Assembly (NCBI GenBank): GCA_002694465.1
Contig: NZMG01000026.1
Location: forward strand, 20,742 to 84,741
Source: Flavobacteriaceae bacterium
GTDB lineage: Bacteria; Bacteroidota; Bacteroidia; Flavobacteriales; Flavobacteriaceae
DNA length: 64,000 nt
Reading direction: 5' to 3'
Both the position numbers and the translations under genes were made by a program. This document shows positions 26,009-34,511 of this stretch, piece after piece. Each line of letters starts with the position of its first letter. Position 1 is the stretch's first letter. The notes beneath the pieces are model-generated. The model ran no database searches and had not been told where the DNA came from. It saw only the letters and a program-made list of their open reading frames with translations.

Positions 26009-26788
26009 ATGATAAAATTCTTCCGAAAAATTCGTCAAAACTTAATTTCTCAAGGGAAAACGGCCAAGTACCTAAAATATGCCATTGGCGAGATAGCACT
26101 CGTTGTAATTGGTATTCTTATCGCATTACAAATTAACAATTGGAATGAGACAAGGAAAGAAAAAAAGGTCGAAACGGTTATCCTATCTATATTACTTGAA
26201 GATTTGAAATCCGCCAAATTTTTTTCTGAAGAATATATAGCAAGTGAACAATATTACTTAGACATTATTGAAACTGTTTTGCATAAAGATTCAATCAGGG
26301 TGGTTCTAGAAGACGATGTAAAAACCACCGAATATTTTAACAAGGCCTTTTGGGATTTCGAAATTCAGGTGCCTGTAATAAACACCTATTCAGATTTAAA
26401 AAATGCTGGAAAAATAGCGATCATCAAAAACAATGAAATTCGTGATAGACTTAGTGTTCTAGACGCAAACATTATTAATCTAGATAGACTTATTTTGGAT
26501 AGAATGAATGTACACCAAATGAGAATTGATGAGATTTGTGTCATAGACGTTAATTTTCTTCAATTACTCAAATTTAAACTTCCCAATTACAATATTACTC
26601 TGGGACCCAAGAACGATTATATAGAAATTATGGACAAACCCAAAGTACGAAATTTAATGGGTATAAAGTCTGTACTTACCAATGAAGCTTTGGGATATAG
26701 AAAAAATTTACACAATGAAATTGATTCTATAATACACTTGATAGAATCTGAATTAACCGAGGACCATTCAATTTTAACAAATGATTAA
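26009..26788 (+). CDS. DUF6090-type membrane-anchored protein, array copy 7
   Basis: 259 residues. It carries the second N-terminal type, NLISQGKTAKYLKYAIGEI, where most copies have LLSENKFSKYLLYAIGEI. Central motif INTYSDLKNAGKIAIIKNNE; C-terminal HLIESELTEDHS. It overlaps copy 8 by 8 bp. Confidence 0.8.
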   Translation: MIKFFRKIRQNLISQGKTAKYLKYAIGEIALVVIGILIALQINNWNETRKEKKVETVILSILLEDLKSAKFFSEEYIASEQYYLDIIETVLHKDSIRVVLEDDVKTTEYFNKAFWDFEIQVPVINTYSDLKNAGKIAIIKNNEIRDRLSVLDANIINLDRLILDRMNVHQMRIDEICVIDVNFLQLLKFKLPNYNITLGPKNDYIEIMDKPKVRNLMGIKSVLTNEALGYRKNLHNEIDSIIHLIESELTEDHSILTND

Positions 26789-27581
26789 ATTCTTCCGAAA
26801 AATCCGCCAGAAACTAGTGTCTGAAAATAAATTCAGTAAGTATTTGTTGTATGCTATTGGTGAAATTGTACTTGTGGTGATTGGTATTCTCATTGCATTG
26901 CAGATTAACAATTGGAACGAAATGAGAAAGAACAATGAAATGGAGGCAAATTATATTTCTCGTCTTTTGGATGATTTAACTGAAGAAGAAAATTATTTAC
27001 AATCTTATATTAATTATAACACGCAAGTAAGCAATTGTGCCAAAAAGGCTATACAATATTTTGAAAGTTATAATAATACCTCCCACAACCCCGAGGAAGG
27101 TTTAATAGACCTCTATCAAGCGAGTCAAATTAACGATGCAAGGGCGCCAAACTCAACCTATTTGGAATTAATTGCCTCCGGACAAATAAACTTGCTGCGA
27201 AGTGACAGTCTTAAACAATCCATAATCTCCTATTATGAACTTAAGTGGAATGAATCTGTTATTATTAATCTCCCCAACAGATATAGGGAAAACTTAAGAA
27301 GTACAATGCCACATGTAATACAGGACATGATAAGGACAAATTGCGGGGACATTTACATTGGTACAAGAAGAAGCATTTCGGTTACTTTACCAGAAAATTG
27401 TACTATAGGCCTTGCCCCAAAAAAAGCAGAATCAGTATTTAACAACTTATTGAATGATTCCCAATTGAAAAAAGACTTAGTATTTTTGATTGGAAATTTA
27501 GACTCCAAACTAGCATATGTTAATTACGTCCTATTACAACTTAATTCTGTAAAAGGCCAATTGGAAAATATGACAAAATGA
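26781..27581 (+). CDS. DUF6090-type membrane-anchored protein, array copy 8
   Basis: 266 residues, the longest copy. Central motif NSTYLELIASGQINLLRSDS followed by LKQSIISYYEL. It contains a Cys in the membrane-distal region (RTNCGDIYIG; a second in LPENCTIG), unusual in the family and compatible with a periplasmic disulfide. ATGA overlap to copy 9. Confidence 0.8.
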   Translation: MIKFFRKIRQKLVSENKFSKYLLYAIGEIVLVVIGILIALQINNWNEMRKNNEMEANYISRLLDDLTEEENYLQSYINYNTQVSNCAKKAIQYFESYNNTSHNPEEGLIDLYQASQINDARAPNSTYLELIASGQINLLRSDSLKQSIISYYELKWNESVIINLPNRYRENLRSTMPHVIQDMIRTNCGDIYIGTRRSISVTLPENCTIGLAPKKAESVFNNLLNDSQLKKDLVFLIGNLDSKLAYVNYVLLQLNSVKGQLENMTK

Positions 27582-28306
27582 TACAATTCTTTCGCCGTAT
27601 CCGCCAAAAACTACTTTCTGAAAATAAAATCAGCAAATATGTACTCTATGCCATTGGTGAGATTTTTTTAGTAGTTATAGGAATTTTAATTGCCTTACAA
27701 ATAAATAATTGGAACGAAACACGAAAGGAACAGAATTTAGAGTTGGCACTGCTTCAAGAAATGCAAGAAAATTTGAAAGCGGATATTTTAGATATGGAAG
27801 ATAATATTGGTTTCCACGAAAGGTCTATTGAGTCAGCAAATACTATTCTTTCTGCTTTCAAAAATAAAATCCCAGAAAATGATACCTTGTATAAACATTT
27901 TGGAAATATCACATTGGCACCTAAGTTTTTGGTGACCATGACGGCTTATAATAGTATAAATAGGGAAGGCATGAGACTCATTAAAAATGATTCCTTGAAA
28001 AATGCCATTGTTAGTCATTATCAGCGCAATTATGCCTATTTATTGAGCTGGAATGATTCTGAATGGGATATGTTATTTAATGACCAGCAAGATGTATTTC
28101 GAAAATACTTTAAGGAATATAATTATGTGGGAGAGGTCATTCCAGAAAATTATGAAGAACTGTCGAATAACTCCTATTATAGAAACTACTTAAATAACAG
28201 AATAGGCTTTAATAAAGCCTCTATTAGATATTACAAAGCATTTGGAATTAAAAATGCAAGATCACTCATAAAACTAATTGAAGAAGATCTCCAACATCGA
28301 AACTAA
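27578..28306 (+). CDS. DUF6090-type membrane-anchored protein, array copy 9
   Basis: 242 residues starting MIQFFRRIRQ. It shares an exact 67-bp DNA block (27591-27657) with copy 10 (28325-28391). The central motif is MTAYNSINREGMRLIKNDS followed by LKNAIVSHY. C-terminal KLIEEDLQHRN. A 5-bp gap precedes copy 10. Confidence 0.8.
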   Translation: MIQFFRRIRQKLLSENKISKYVLYAIGEIFLVVIGILIALQINNWNETRKEQNLELALLQEMQENLKADILDMEDNIGFHERSIESANTILSAFKNKIPENDTLYKHFGNITLAPKFLVTMTAYNSINREGMRLIKNDSLKNAIVSHYQRNYAYLLSWNDSEWDMLFNDQQDVFRKYFKEYNYVGEVIPENYEELSNNSYYRNYLNNRIGFNKASIRYYKAFGIKNARSLIKLIEEDLQHRN

Positions 28307-28311
28307 GAATT

Positions 28312-29070
28312 ATGATAAAATTCCTTCGCCGTATCCGCCAAAAACTACTTTCTGAAAATAAAATCAGCAAATATGTACTCTATGCCATTGGCGAAATCAT
28401 CCTTGTGGTGATTGGTATTCTCATTGCCTTGCAGATTAACAATTGGAATGAAAACCGAAAATCAAGAAACCAGGAAAGTTTGTATCTGCAACGATTACTC
28501 TCGGAAAATAAGGAAGACTTAGTAACTTTCGAAAATAATATTAAAGACCTAGAAAAAGGAATAGAAACTATTGAACAATTATCGTCTGCCTTAACCAAAC
28601 CATCTTCTTCAGATTCTACTCTTGTAGCCGCTGCCAATGACTTTTTTGGGTACGGCAGTATCTACCCCATTTTTACTTCTTCCACCTCCACCTTCGACGA
28701 TTTATCGAGTACAGGTAATTTAAAAGAGATTAGAAATACTAACCTTCGTGACCAATTGGTGAAACATTACGCTCGGCATAAACAAACGGCAGAACGCATA
28801 CGGATTGGTACTGATTGGGGGTTGCCTATAGATGCTCCTTTTACCTATAACAACAGCATTATGAGGTTTGAACCAGTTTCAAAATTCCTTTTTGGGAATC
28901 AATCGAGTACTGAATTGGCGAATCACTTACGAGAAAAAAAGGATGAATATATAAATAACGCAGCCGTTCATTATTGGCTAAATATGGATGCTATAGCACA
29001 ATTAGACATTCTGATAGAAGAAACAAATAAAATTGTTTTAATGATTGAAGATGAATTAAAAAAAGAATAA
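28312..29070 (+). CDS. DUF6090-type membrane-anchored protein, array copy 10
   Basis: 252 residues starting MIKFLRRIRQ. The first part of the 5' region is identical to copy 9, whereas the helix-coding part matches copy 8 almost exactly. Central motif TSTFDDLSSTGNLKEIRNTN; C-terminal LMIEDELKKE. Confidence 0.8.
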   Translation: MIKFLRRIRQKLLSENKISKYVLYAIGEIILVVIGILIALQINNWNENRKSRNQESLYLQRLLSENKEDLVTFENNIKDLEKGIETIEQLSSALTKPSSSDSTLVAAANDFFGYGSIYPIFTSSTSTFDDLSSTGNLKEIRNTNLRDQLVKHYARHKQTAERIRIGTDWGLPIDAPFTYNNSIMRFEPVSKFLFGNQSSTELANHLREKKDEYINNAAVHYWLNMDAIAQLDILIEETNKIVLMIEDELKKE

Positions 29071-29074
29071 AACG

Positions 29075-29812
29075 ATGATCAAATTCTTTCGAAAAATCCG
29101 TCAAAAACTCCTTTCTGAAAATAAATTCAGTAAATATTTGCTTTATGCCATTGGTGAGATCGTATTGGTTGTAATTGGGATATTGATAGCGCTTCAGATT
29201 AATAATTGGAACGAGAGCCGAAAGCAAGAAGTAGAACAAATTAAACTATTGCAAAATTTTAAAAACAGTATCGTAAGCGATATTGAAAGTTTTGATCATT
29301 ACATCGAAGAGTACGGCACAATTCATAATTCGATAAATATTATTCAAAATCATCTAAATGACGACTTGCCTTTTAGTACGTCTTTAAATTTTCACTTTTT
29401 AAATTCTACTGCCTATTGGGCGCAAAGGATCGACCAAGGCGTTTTTTCAACATTGAGTTCCACAGACCTTAGTATTATCTCTAATGACAGTTTAAAGAAA
29501 GAGATTGTGTCCTACTACACATTTGCCAAAACCAATTTTGATATGAAAATGGCAAAGTACTCAAAGATCATCGACAATGCGAGTGAAAATCTTTTTAGCA
29601 CTCGGTTTGATGGGCTTTGGAATACTACCGAAAGTGCAATGATCCCCCACGATTTCGAAGCTCTAAAAAAGGATAAGGAATACAAATATTTTATCAATAG
29701 CCTAAACCAACAAATTTTTTGGTTGGTGGAAGAGCCTTTAACCAATGCAGATAAAAAAGCAAAAAATCTGCTTCAATTAATAGATGAAGAATTAAACACT
29801 TTGGAAAAATAA
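29075..29812 (+). CDS. DUF6090-type membrane-anchored protein, array copy 11
   Basis: 245 residues with the standard N-terminus. The central motif is QGVFSTLSSTDLSIISNDS, in which the usual Gly after Ser/Thr is Asp, followed by LKKEIVSYYTF. C-terminal LLQLIDEELNTLEK. It ends 1 bp before copy 12. Confidence 0.8.
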   Translation: MIKFFRKIRQKLLSENKFSKYLLYAIGEIVLVVIGILIALQINNWNESRKQEVEQIKLLQNFKNSIVSDIESFDHYIEEYGTIHNSINIIQNHLNDDLPFSTSLNFHFLNSTAYWAQRIDQGVFSTLSSTDLSIISNDSLKKEIVSYYTFAKTNFDMKMAKYSKIIDNASENLFSTRFDGLWNTTESAMIPHDFEALKKDKEYKYFINSLNQQIFWLVEEPLTNADKKAKNLLQLIDEELNTLEK

Positions 29813-29813
29813 T

Positions 29814-30527
29814 ATGATTAAATTCTTCCGAAAAATCCGCAAAAACGTACTTAAAGAAGGAAAAACTACCAAGTATGCAAAATATGCTATTGGGGAAATC
29901 ATCCTCGTAGTCATAGGTATTTTGATTGCGCTCTCCATTAATAATTGGAATGAAAAGAGCATCGAAGAGTCGAATGAGTTAAAATATTATAAGAACATAA
30001 AGAGACAATTAATAGAAGATAAAAATGCAATTAATGTCAATATTGACTATAACACCCATTATTTAAAGGAATACCAGCAAGCCATAAACATAATTGAGGA
30101 AAATGACACAACCCTAGTAGATAGCTTAGTTAGAATTAGTGTAAATTTATTAGAGTTTTCAGACTTCCATCGCCAAAGTAATATTTATGAAACGATGGTG
30201 AATAGTGGCGAAATTAAGCTCCTAAAAAATCAACAAATTATTGAAGCGCTTCAACAATTAGAAGAGAAGTACATCTATATTAATAAATTGGAGGACACAC
30301 ATTCTCAAGCCGTAATTAAATTTGTGGTTCCAAGTATCATAAGCTCCATAAAAGTGCTCAATATGAGAGCTGAAAACATTGAAAAATTATATTCTTTCGA
30401 ATTTCAAAATCTTTTTGCGCTCGTAGCCGATTTAATGACGGGAAAAAATGAAGCCTACGAGAATATTGTTTTTAGAATTAATAGCATTAACAAATTGCTA
30501 GATGATGAAATCGCACGAAAAAATTAG
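29814..30527 (+). CDS. DUF6090-type membrane-anchored protein, array copy 12
   Basis: 237 residues, the shortest copy, with the second N-terminal type (VLKEGKTTKYAKYAIGE). The helix ends ALSINNWNE, Ser in place of the otherwise fixed Gln. Central motif SNIYETMVNSGEIKLLKNQQ; C-terminal KLLDDEIARKN. Confidence 0.8.
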   Translation: MIKFFRKIRKNVLKEGKTTKYAKYAIGEIILVVIGILIALSINNWNEKSIEESNELKYYKNIKRQLIEDKNAINVNIDYNTHYLKEYQQAINIIEENDTTLVDSLVRISVNLLEFSDFHRQSNIYETMVNSGEIKLLKNQQIIEALQQLEEKYIYINKLEDTHSQAVIKFVVPSIISSIKVLNMRAENIEKLYSFEFQNLFALVADLMTGKNEAYENIVFRINSINKLLDDEIARKN

Positions 30528-30536
30528 AATACAATT

Positions 30537-31298
30537 ATGATTAAGTTCTTCCGAAACATCCGTAAAAATCTTCTTTCACAAGGAAAAACTGGCAAGTATG
30601 TAAAGTACGCTATTGGTGAAATCATCCTTGTGGTCATAGGTATTTTAATTGCACTACAGATTAATAATTTAAACGAACAACGCAAGCAACACAATCAGGA
30701 ACAGGATTACCTCAGTGCTCTAAAAAGGGAATTTGAAAACAACCTTATAGAAGTAGATCGGGTCATCAAACTAAACGCTTCGCTGCTTAAAAATGCGCTG
30801 GAATTATCCACCTACACGGGTCCAGACACCCCCAATATTACTGAGGAAAAGTTTGCAAAATTGTACTTTGGCACTGTGAACGCTGAAGTTCAATATCGAC
30901 CAGGCTCTGGGGTCACCAATGAAATTATAAACTCTGGAAAACTCAATATTTTTCAAAACAAAGAATTAAAAAACGCATTGGCCACATTGGACGGTTTACT
31001 TCTTAAAATTAGATTCCAAGAAAAGGATGAATTATCCTTAATGCGTTACGAATTAATGTTTATGGGTCACGACTATGTGAGTGTACGAAGAATGATTTAT
31101 GATGCTTATGGAACACAGTTTGGGGTAGACCAGGGCCGATTTTTGGATAGTAATCTTCATCTTTTAAATGATAAAAGATTTGATAATCGCTTAACGGGCT
31201 TTATCTATACATCTGGCTATTTGGAAGGAAGGTATAAAAGCCTTAAAAAGCAAATTGAAGAAATTATAACCATCATTGACACCCAAATTAAAGATTAG
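30537..31298 (+). CDS. DUF6090-type membrane-anchored protein, array copy 13
   Basis: 253 residues, the last copy, also with the second N-terminal type (LLSQGKTGKYVKYAIGE) and post-helix NNLNE. Central motif SGVTNEIINSGKLNIFQNKE. Ends EIITIIDTQIKD. A cupin lipoprotein gene starts 1 bp after the stop, so it may be transcribed with the array. Confidence 0.8.
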   Translation: MIKFFRNIRKNLLSQGKTGKYVKYAIGEIILVVIGILIALQINNLNEQRKQHNQEQDYLSALKREFENNLIEVDRVIKLNASLLKNALELSTYTGPDTPNITEEKFAKLYFGTVNAEVQYRPGSGVTNEIINSGKLNIFQNKELKNALATLDGLLLKIRFQEKDELSLMRYELMFMGHDYVSVRRMIYDAYGTQFGVDQGRFLDSNLHLLNDKRFDNRLTGFIYTSGYLEGRYKSLKKQIEEIITIIDTQIKD

Positions 31299-31299
31299 A

Positions 31300-31677
31300 A
31301 TGATAAATGTATTCTTAAAGATAGTTCTAACCGCATTCCTATTTCTGTTTTTTGGTTGTGAAAAGAAATCCTCTCTTCCAGACCCTTTAGAGGCAGGATG
31401 GAAAGGACAGGCAGTTTGCGAAGTTTTACAAGAAGACCACACCATACGAGTCTTAAAATGCACATTCGCCCCAGGAGTGGGTCACGAACGTCACGAACAC
31501 GCACCGCATTTTGGATATACCCTTAAAGGAAGTACTTTTAAAATCACCGACGAAAAGGGAACGCGTGAAGTAATGGTCCCTACTGGATACGATTTTTACA
31601 AGGCAGAACCCTCAATCCACGAAGTACAAAATATTGGAGATAGCACCGCTGTATTTTTAATCGTGGAGCCTAAATAG
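31300..31677 (+). CDS. Cupin domain lipoprotein
   Basis: A 125-residue protein with lipoprotein signal (MINVFLKIVLTAFLFLFFGC; Cys20) and one cupin domain. The metal motif is GHERHEHAPHFGYTLKG, followed by STFKITDEKG and SIHEVQNIGD. I use the ATG at 31300, which gives the signal peptide; a TTG 24 bp upstream would lie inside array copy 13. Anchored to the cell envelope; substrate unknown. Confidence 0.82.
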   Translation: MINVFLKIVLTAFLFLFFGCEKKSSLPDPLEAGWKGQAVCEVLQEDHTIRVLKCTFAPGVGHERHEHAPHFGYTLKGSTFKITDEKGTREVMVPTGYDFYKAEPSIHEVQNIGDSTAVFLIVEPK

Positions 31678-31772
31678 AAACTTAAAATATTTTTCTTTTT
31701 TTGACTCTAACAGCTTCATTTTCAGTTATTAAAAATATTTCATTCTTTTTAATTTTTGAATCACTAATTTAT

Positions 31773-31780
31773 TACATTTG
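31773..31780 (+). promoter_or_regulatory. -7 promoter box (TACATTTG)
   Basis: Exact TAnnTTTG match 62 bp before the lipoprotein start at 31843, giving a leader of moderate length. Confidence 0.5.
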
Positions 31781-31842
31781 CGCGCTTGAAACAGAGCAAG
31801 ACCCCTCTGTTCAAACTAAATAACAAAAAAATAATTTTTAAA

Positions 31843-32349
31843 ATGAAAAAAATAATTTTAGCCCTTACTTCTGTAGCTGTTTTAGCTATCTCATGTGACA
31901 ACAAGTCTAAAGAATTGGATGAAAAATTCACAAAATTAATGAGCCAAACCGACAGCTTACAAACTGTTTCATCTGAGTTTCAAACTACTCATGACAAAAT
32001 CGTGACAATGCACAATTCCATGAAAGAAAAGATGAATACCATGAACCCTATAGACTCTACTTTAATGGCAACTATGGCAGAACATGAAGTAGTTTTCGCT
32101 AGTCAAACTGCGGTTTTGGAGGGACAAAAGAAAATGATAGCTGGTTATAGCGAGGTTGCATCTAAATTTGCTGCCCTAACAGCAGAGGAGAAAGAAGCAC
32201 AAATCAATGCCATAATTGAGAACAATGCCAAAATGATTCAGGAAAATGAAAACCTAAAAAGTGGCTACGAAAAAATGATGATGATGCACCAGGAATTAAT
32301 GGCAAAGTTGAACGACACTACTGTGGTTAATACAAACGAAAAAAAATAA
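31843..32349 (+). CDS. Small helical lipoprotein
   Basis: A 168-residue lipoprotein (MKKIILALTSVAVLAISC; Cys18). The mature part is almost all charged helix with heptad-like Met/Leu spacing, for example KLMSQTDSLQTVSSEF and ENAKMIQENENLKSGYEKMM; a coiled coil is likely. The ATG at 31843 is preferred over an upstream TTG because it places the signal peptide at the N-terminus. A terminator follows. Function unknown. Confidence 0.8.
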   Translation: MKKIILALTSVAVLAISCDNKSKELDEKFTKLMSQTDSLQTVSSEFQTTHDKIVTMHNSMKEKMNTMNPIDSTLMATMAEHEVVFASQTAVLEGQKKMIAGYSEVASKFAALTAEEKEAQINAIIENNAKMIQENENLKSGYEKMMMMHQELMAKLNDTTVVNTNEKK

Positions 32350-32377
32350 TTAAAGTAAGTAGGCTTTAAAAAAAATT

Positions 32378-32402
32378 AACCCAGGCTAGCCCTGGGTTTT
32401 TT
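32378..32402 (+). terminator. Intrinsic terminator
   Basis: AACCCAGG (32378-32385) and CCTGGGTT (32391-32398) form a stem with a 5-nt loop, followed by a T run. Confidence 0.88.
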
Positions 32403-32492
32403 ATTTGTATTTTTACTAAGCCGAAAAATTGAATATAGATTTACAAAATGTTGGAGGTTACATGACCATTTTTTAATTATTGAACCTAAATA

Positions 32493-33029
32493 ATGGAATA
32501 TCAACTTGATCAAGCCATAGAAATTTTAGAACGCACCCCAAAAGTGATGAAAAATCTTCTTTTGGGTCTTTCAGAAGATTGGACCCATAGGAACGAAGGT
32601 AAGGATACTTGGAGTCCTTACGATGTAATAGGTCATCTAGTTCACGGTGAAAAAACCGATTGGATGCCACGTTTGGAAATTGTGTTGAGTGATTCAGAAA
32701 TTCAAACATTTACACCGTATGACCGATTTGCCCAGTTCGAAATGAGTAAAGGAAAATCTTTGGAAGAATTATTAAGAGAATTTGAAACCCTTCGGAACGA
32801 AAATCTCAACACACTGCGCTCCAAAAATCTTTCAGAAAAAGATTTAACCCGAACAGCAATTCATCCTTCCTTAGGAACCATTACGTTAAAAAACATGTTA
32901 GCAGCTTGGGTCGTGCATGATTTAGGACATATCGCCCAAGTAAGCCGTGTCTTGGCAAAACAGTACAAGGACGAGATTGGTCCTTGGACCCAATATTTAA
33001 CCATTGTTAAATTCACTCCTAAAGAATGA
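32493..33029 (+). CDS. DinB family protein
   Basis: A 178-residue four-helix-bundle protein of the DinB/YfiT type. It has the three metal-ligand His regions: VIGHLVHGEKTDW in helix 2, and WVVHDLGHIAQVSR in helix 4. Members are often bacillithiol-dependent or unassigned hydrolases or transferases; the substrate here is unknown. It overlaps the DUF2892 gene by 4 bp. Confidence 0.88.
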   Translation: MEYQLDQAIEILERTPKVMKNLLLGLSEDWTHRNEGKDTWSPYDVIGHLVHGEKTDWMPRLEIVLSDSEIQTFTPYDRFAQFEMSKGKSLEELLREFETLRNENLNTLRSKNLSEKDLTRTAIHPSLGTITLKNMLAAWVVHDLGHIAQVSRVLAKQYKDEIGPWTQYLTIVKFTPKE

Positions 33030-33238
33030 AACTACCAAAAAATATGGGGAAATTTGATAGAGCGATAAGATTTATCTTAGCCATAGTTGCTGTCACACTC
33101 TATTTTACTGGAATTATAGATGGTTTCTGGGGAATACTCCTACTCCTTTTCGCTATTGCCACTACCTTTACGGGTATTAGTGGTTTTTGTCCGTTATATC
33201 CTATTTTTGGGTGGAATACCTGTAGAATCAAAAAATAA
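33026..33238 (+). CDS. DUF2892 (YgaP-type) small membrane protein
   Basis: A 70-residue protein with two hydrophobic helices (AIRFILAIVAVTLYFTGII; WGILLLLFAIATTFTGISGF) followed by CPLYPIFGWNTC, the signature of DUF2892. The two Cys flank the loop after helix 2. Often fused to rhodaneses in other bacteria, but stand-alone here. Confidence 0.88.
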   Translation: MKLPKNMGKFDRAIRFILAIVAVTLYFTGIIDGFWGILLLLFAIATTFTGISGFCPLYPIFGWNTCRIKK

Positions 33239-33266
33239 GATTCGGGGACCTAGTTGGTTTGGCGAG

Positions 33267-34454
33267 TTAAGGCACCTTTGAAGCCTCAATGGACCTTCGA
33301 TACCTAGAAGGTGACATACCCGTTTTTTGTTTAAATACTCTATTAAAACTGGCTTTGGATTGAAAGCCACTATCAAATGCAATTCCAAGAAGGGTATACT
33401 TTTCGTTATCACCTCCTTCCAGTCGCTTTTTTACTTCGGCTACTCGATATTCATTAATAAAATTGTAAAAATTTACATGTAAATGCTGATTTAAAAGTTC
33501 AGACAATTTCTTTTCCGATATCTCCAATTCTTTGGCAAGGTCTAATAAACTTAGCGAATCATTGAGATAAATCTTATCCCGTTCCAATAAGGTATATAAC
33601 TTTTCTTTTAATTGACTTATTTCGGTATCTGAAAGTGTGTCCAATTGTCGAATTGACTTTTGCAATTTTAAGTGCTCTGCCCTTTCTGAATCATGGTTAG
33701 GAGGATTGGGGTGAATTTCAGAAAATAAAAACTCTGGTAGTAAAATATTGGCCTGAAACATTCCCTTATAGCCCAAAAAGGAATAAAATCCAACAAATAA
33801 AAAGGCAATTACAGTTCCTATATTCCAGGTAATTATGGGAAAAATTAATTCGTAGATTGAAAATATGGTATCGAGTATTATTATAGCCATTAACCCTAGA
33901 ATCAAATATTCGGCCCACTCAAGGTTATCTTTGGTTCTATAGGAATAACTTTCCTTATACACTTTATTGATTCGCTTTACTAATCGAAACGAGAAATAAG
34001 CATATATCATAAAATAAATGTTTTCCACAATGTTTATATAGTCGGCCACCAGAAGGTATTTCTCGTGATAAGATCTAAAGGCGCTTGCTCCCAGACTTAG
34101 CGCCACTGGCAAGGATACAAAAGCCCAAAAAACATAAAAGGGAATCAAGTGTAAAAAAAGCGAATTCAAAATCTTTTGCTTTTGTTGGACCAAAGATCTT
34201 ATATAGAAAAAAAGGATAGGTCCCAATAAAAATCCAGCTCCATTGCCAAACAAGATTGCAAGTGCCCCTACAATTCGTAATCTATGCAAATAGCCATAGT
34301 AATACAGCAAAAAAAATAGAGCGCTAACAAAAAAAACAACCAGAAGTTGTTTGGAAAACTGGGGTTTACTTTTCAAAATAAACACAATAAAAAGGCTTAG
34401 GATTGCCATCCCGCCTATTAAAACAAAATCTACAAACATGCTCCACTTTTCCAT
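33267..34454 (-). CDS. AraC family regulator with membrane-embedded sensor domain
   Basis: A 395-residue protein. The N-terminal 240 residues carry about seven hydrophobic helices. The C-terminal 100 residues form an AraC-type double helix-turn-helix: SLLDLAKELEISEKKLSELLNQ, then GIAFDSGFQSKASFNRVFKQKTGMSPSRYRR. This is a common flavobacterial type in which a 7TM-like domain presumably senses an unknown signal. The gene runs convergent with the DUF2892 gene. The target genes are not evident. Confidence 0.88.
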   Translation of the reverse strand: MEKWSMFVDFVLIGGMAILSLFIVFILKSKPQFSKQLLVVFFVSALFFLLYYYGYLHRLRIVGALAILFGNGAGFLLGPILFFYIRSLVQQKQKILNSLFLHLIPFYVFWAFVSLPVALSLGASAFRSYHEKYLLVADYINIVENIYFMIYAYFSFRLVKRINKVYKESYSYRTKDNLEWAEYLILGLMAIIILDTIFSIYELIFPIITWNIGTVIAFLFVGFYSFLGYKGMFQANILLPEFLFSEIHPNPPNHDSERAEHLKLQKSIRQLDTLSDTEISQLKEKLYTLLERDKIYLNDSLSLLDLAKELEISEKKLSELLNQHLHVNFYNFINEYRVAEVKKRLEGGDNEKYTLLGIAFDSGFQSKASFNRVFKQKTGMSPSRYRRSIEASKVP

Positions 34455-34511
34455 ACTGAAAAATAGAACATTATTTGTAGATTTACAATAAGGAATTACC
34501 GAATGATCCCC

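Noticed and set aside
20831..31298. Array as a polymorphic toxin/immunity or phase-variable shufflon system
   Set aside because: No toxin domain, recombinase gene or inverted exchange sites are visible; every copy is a complete gene with its own start.
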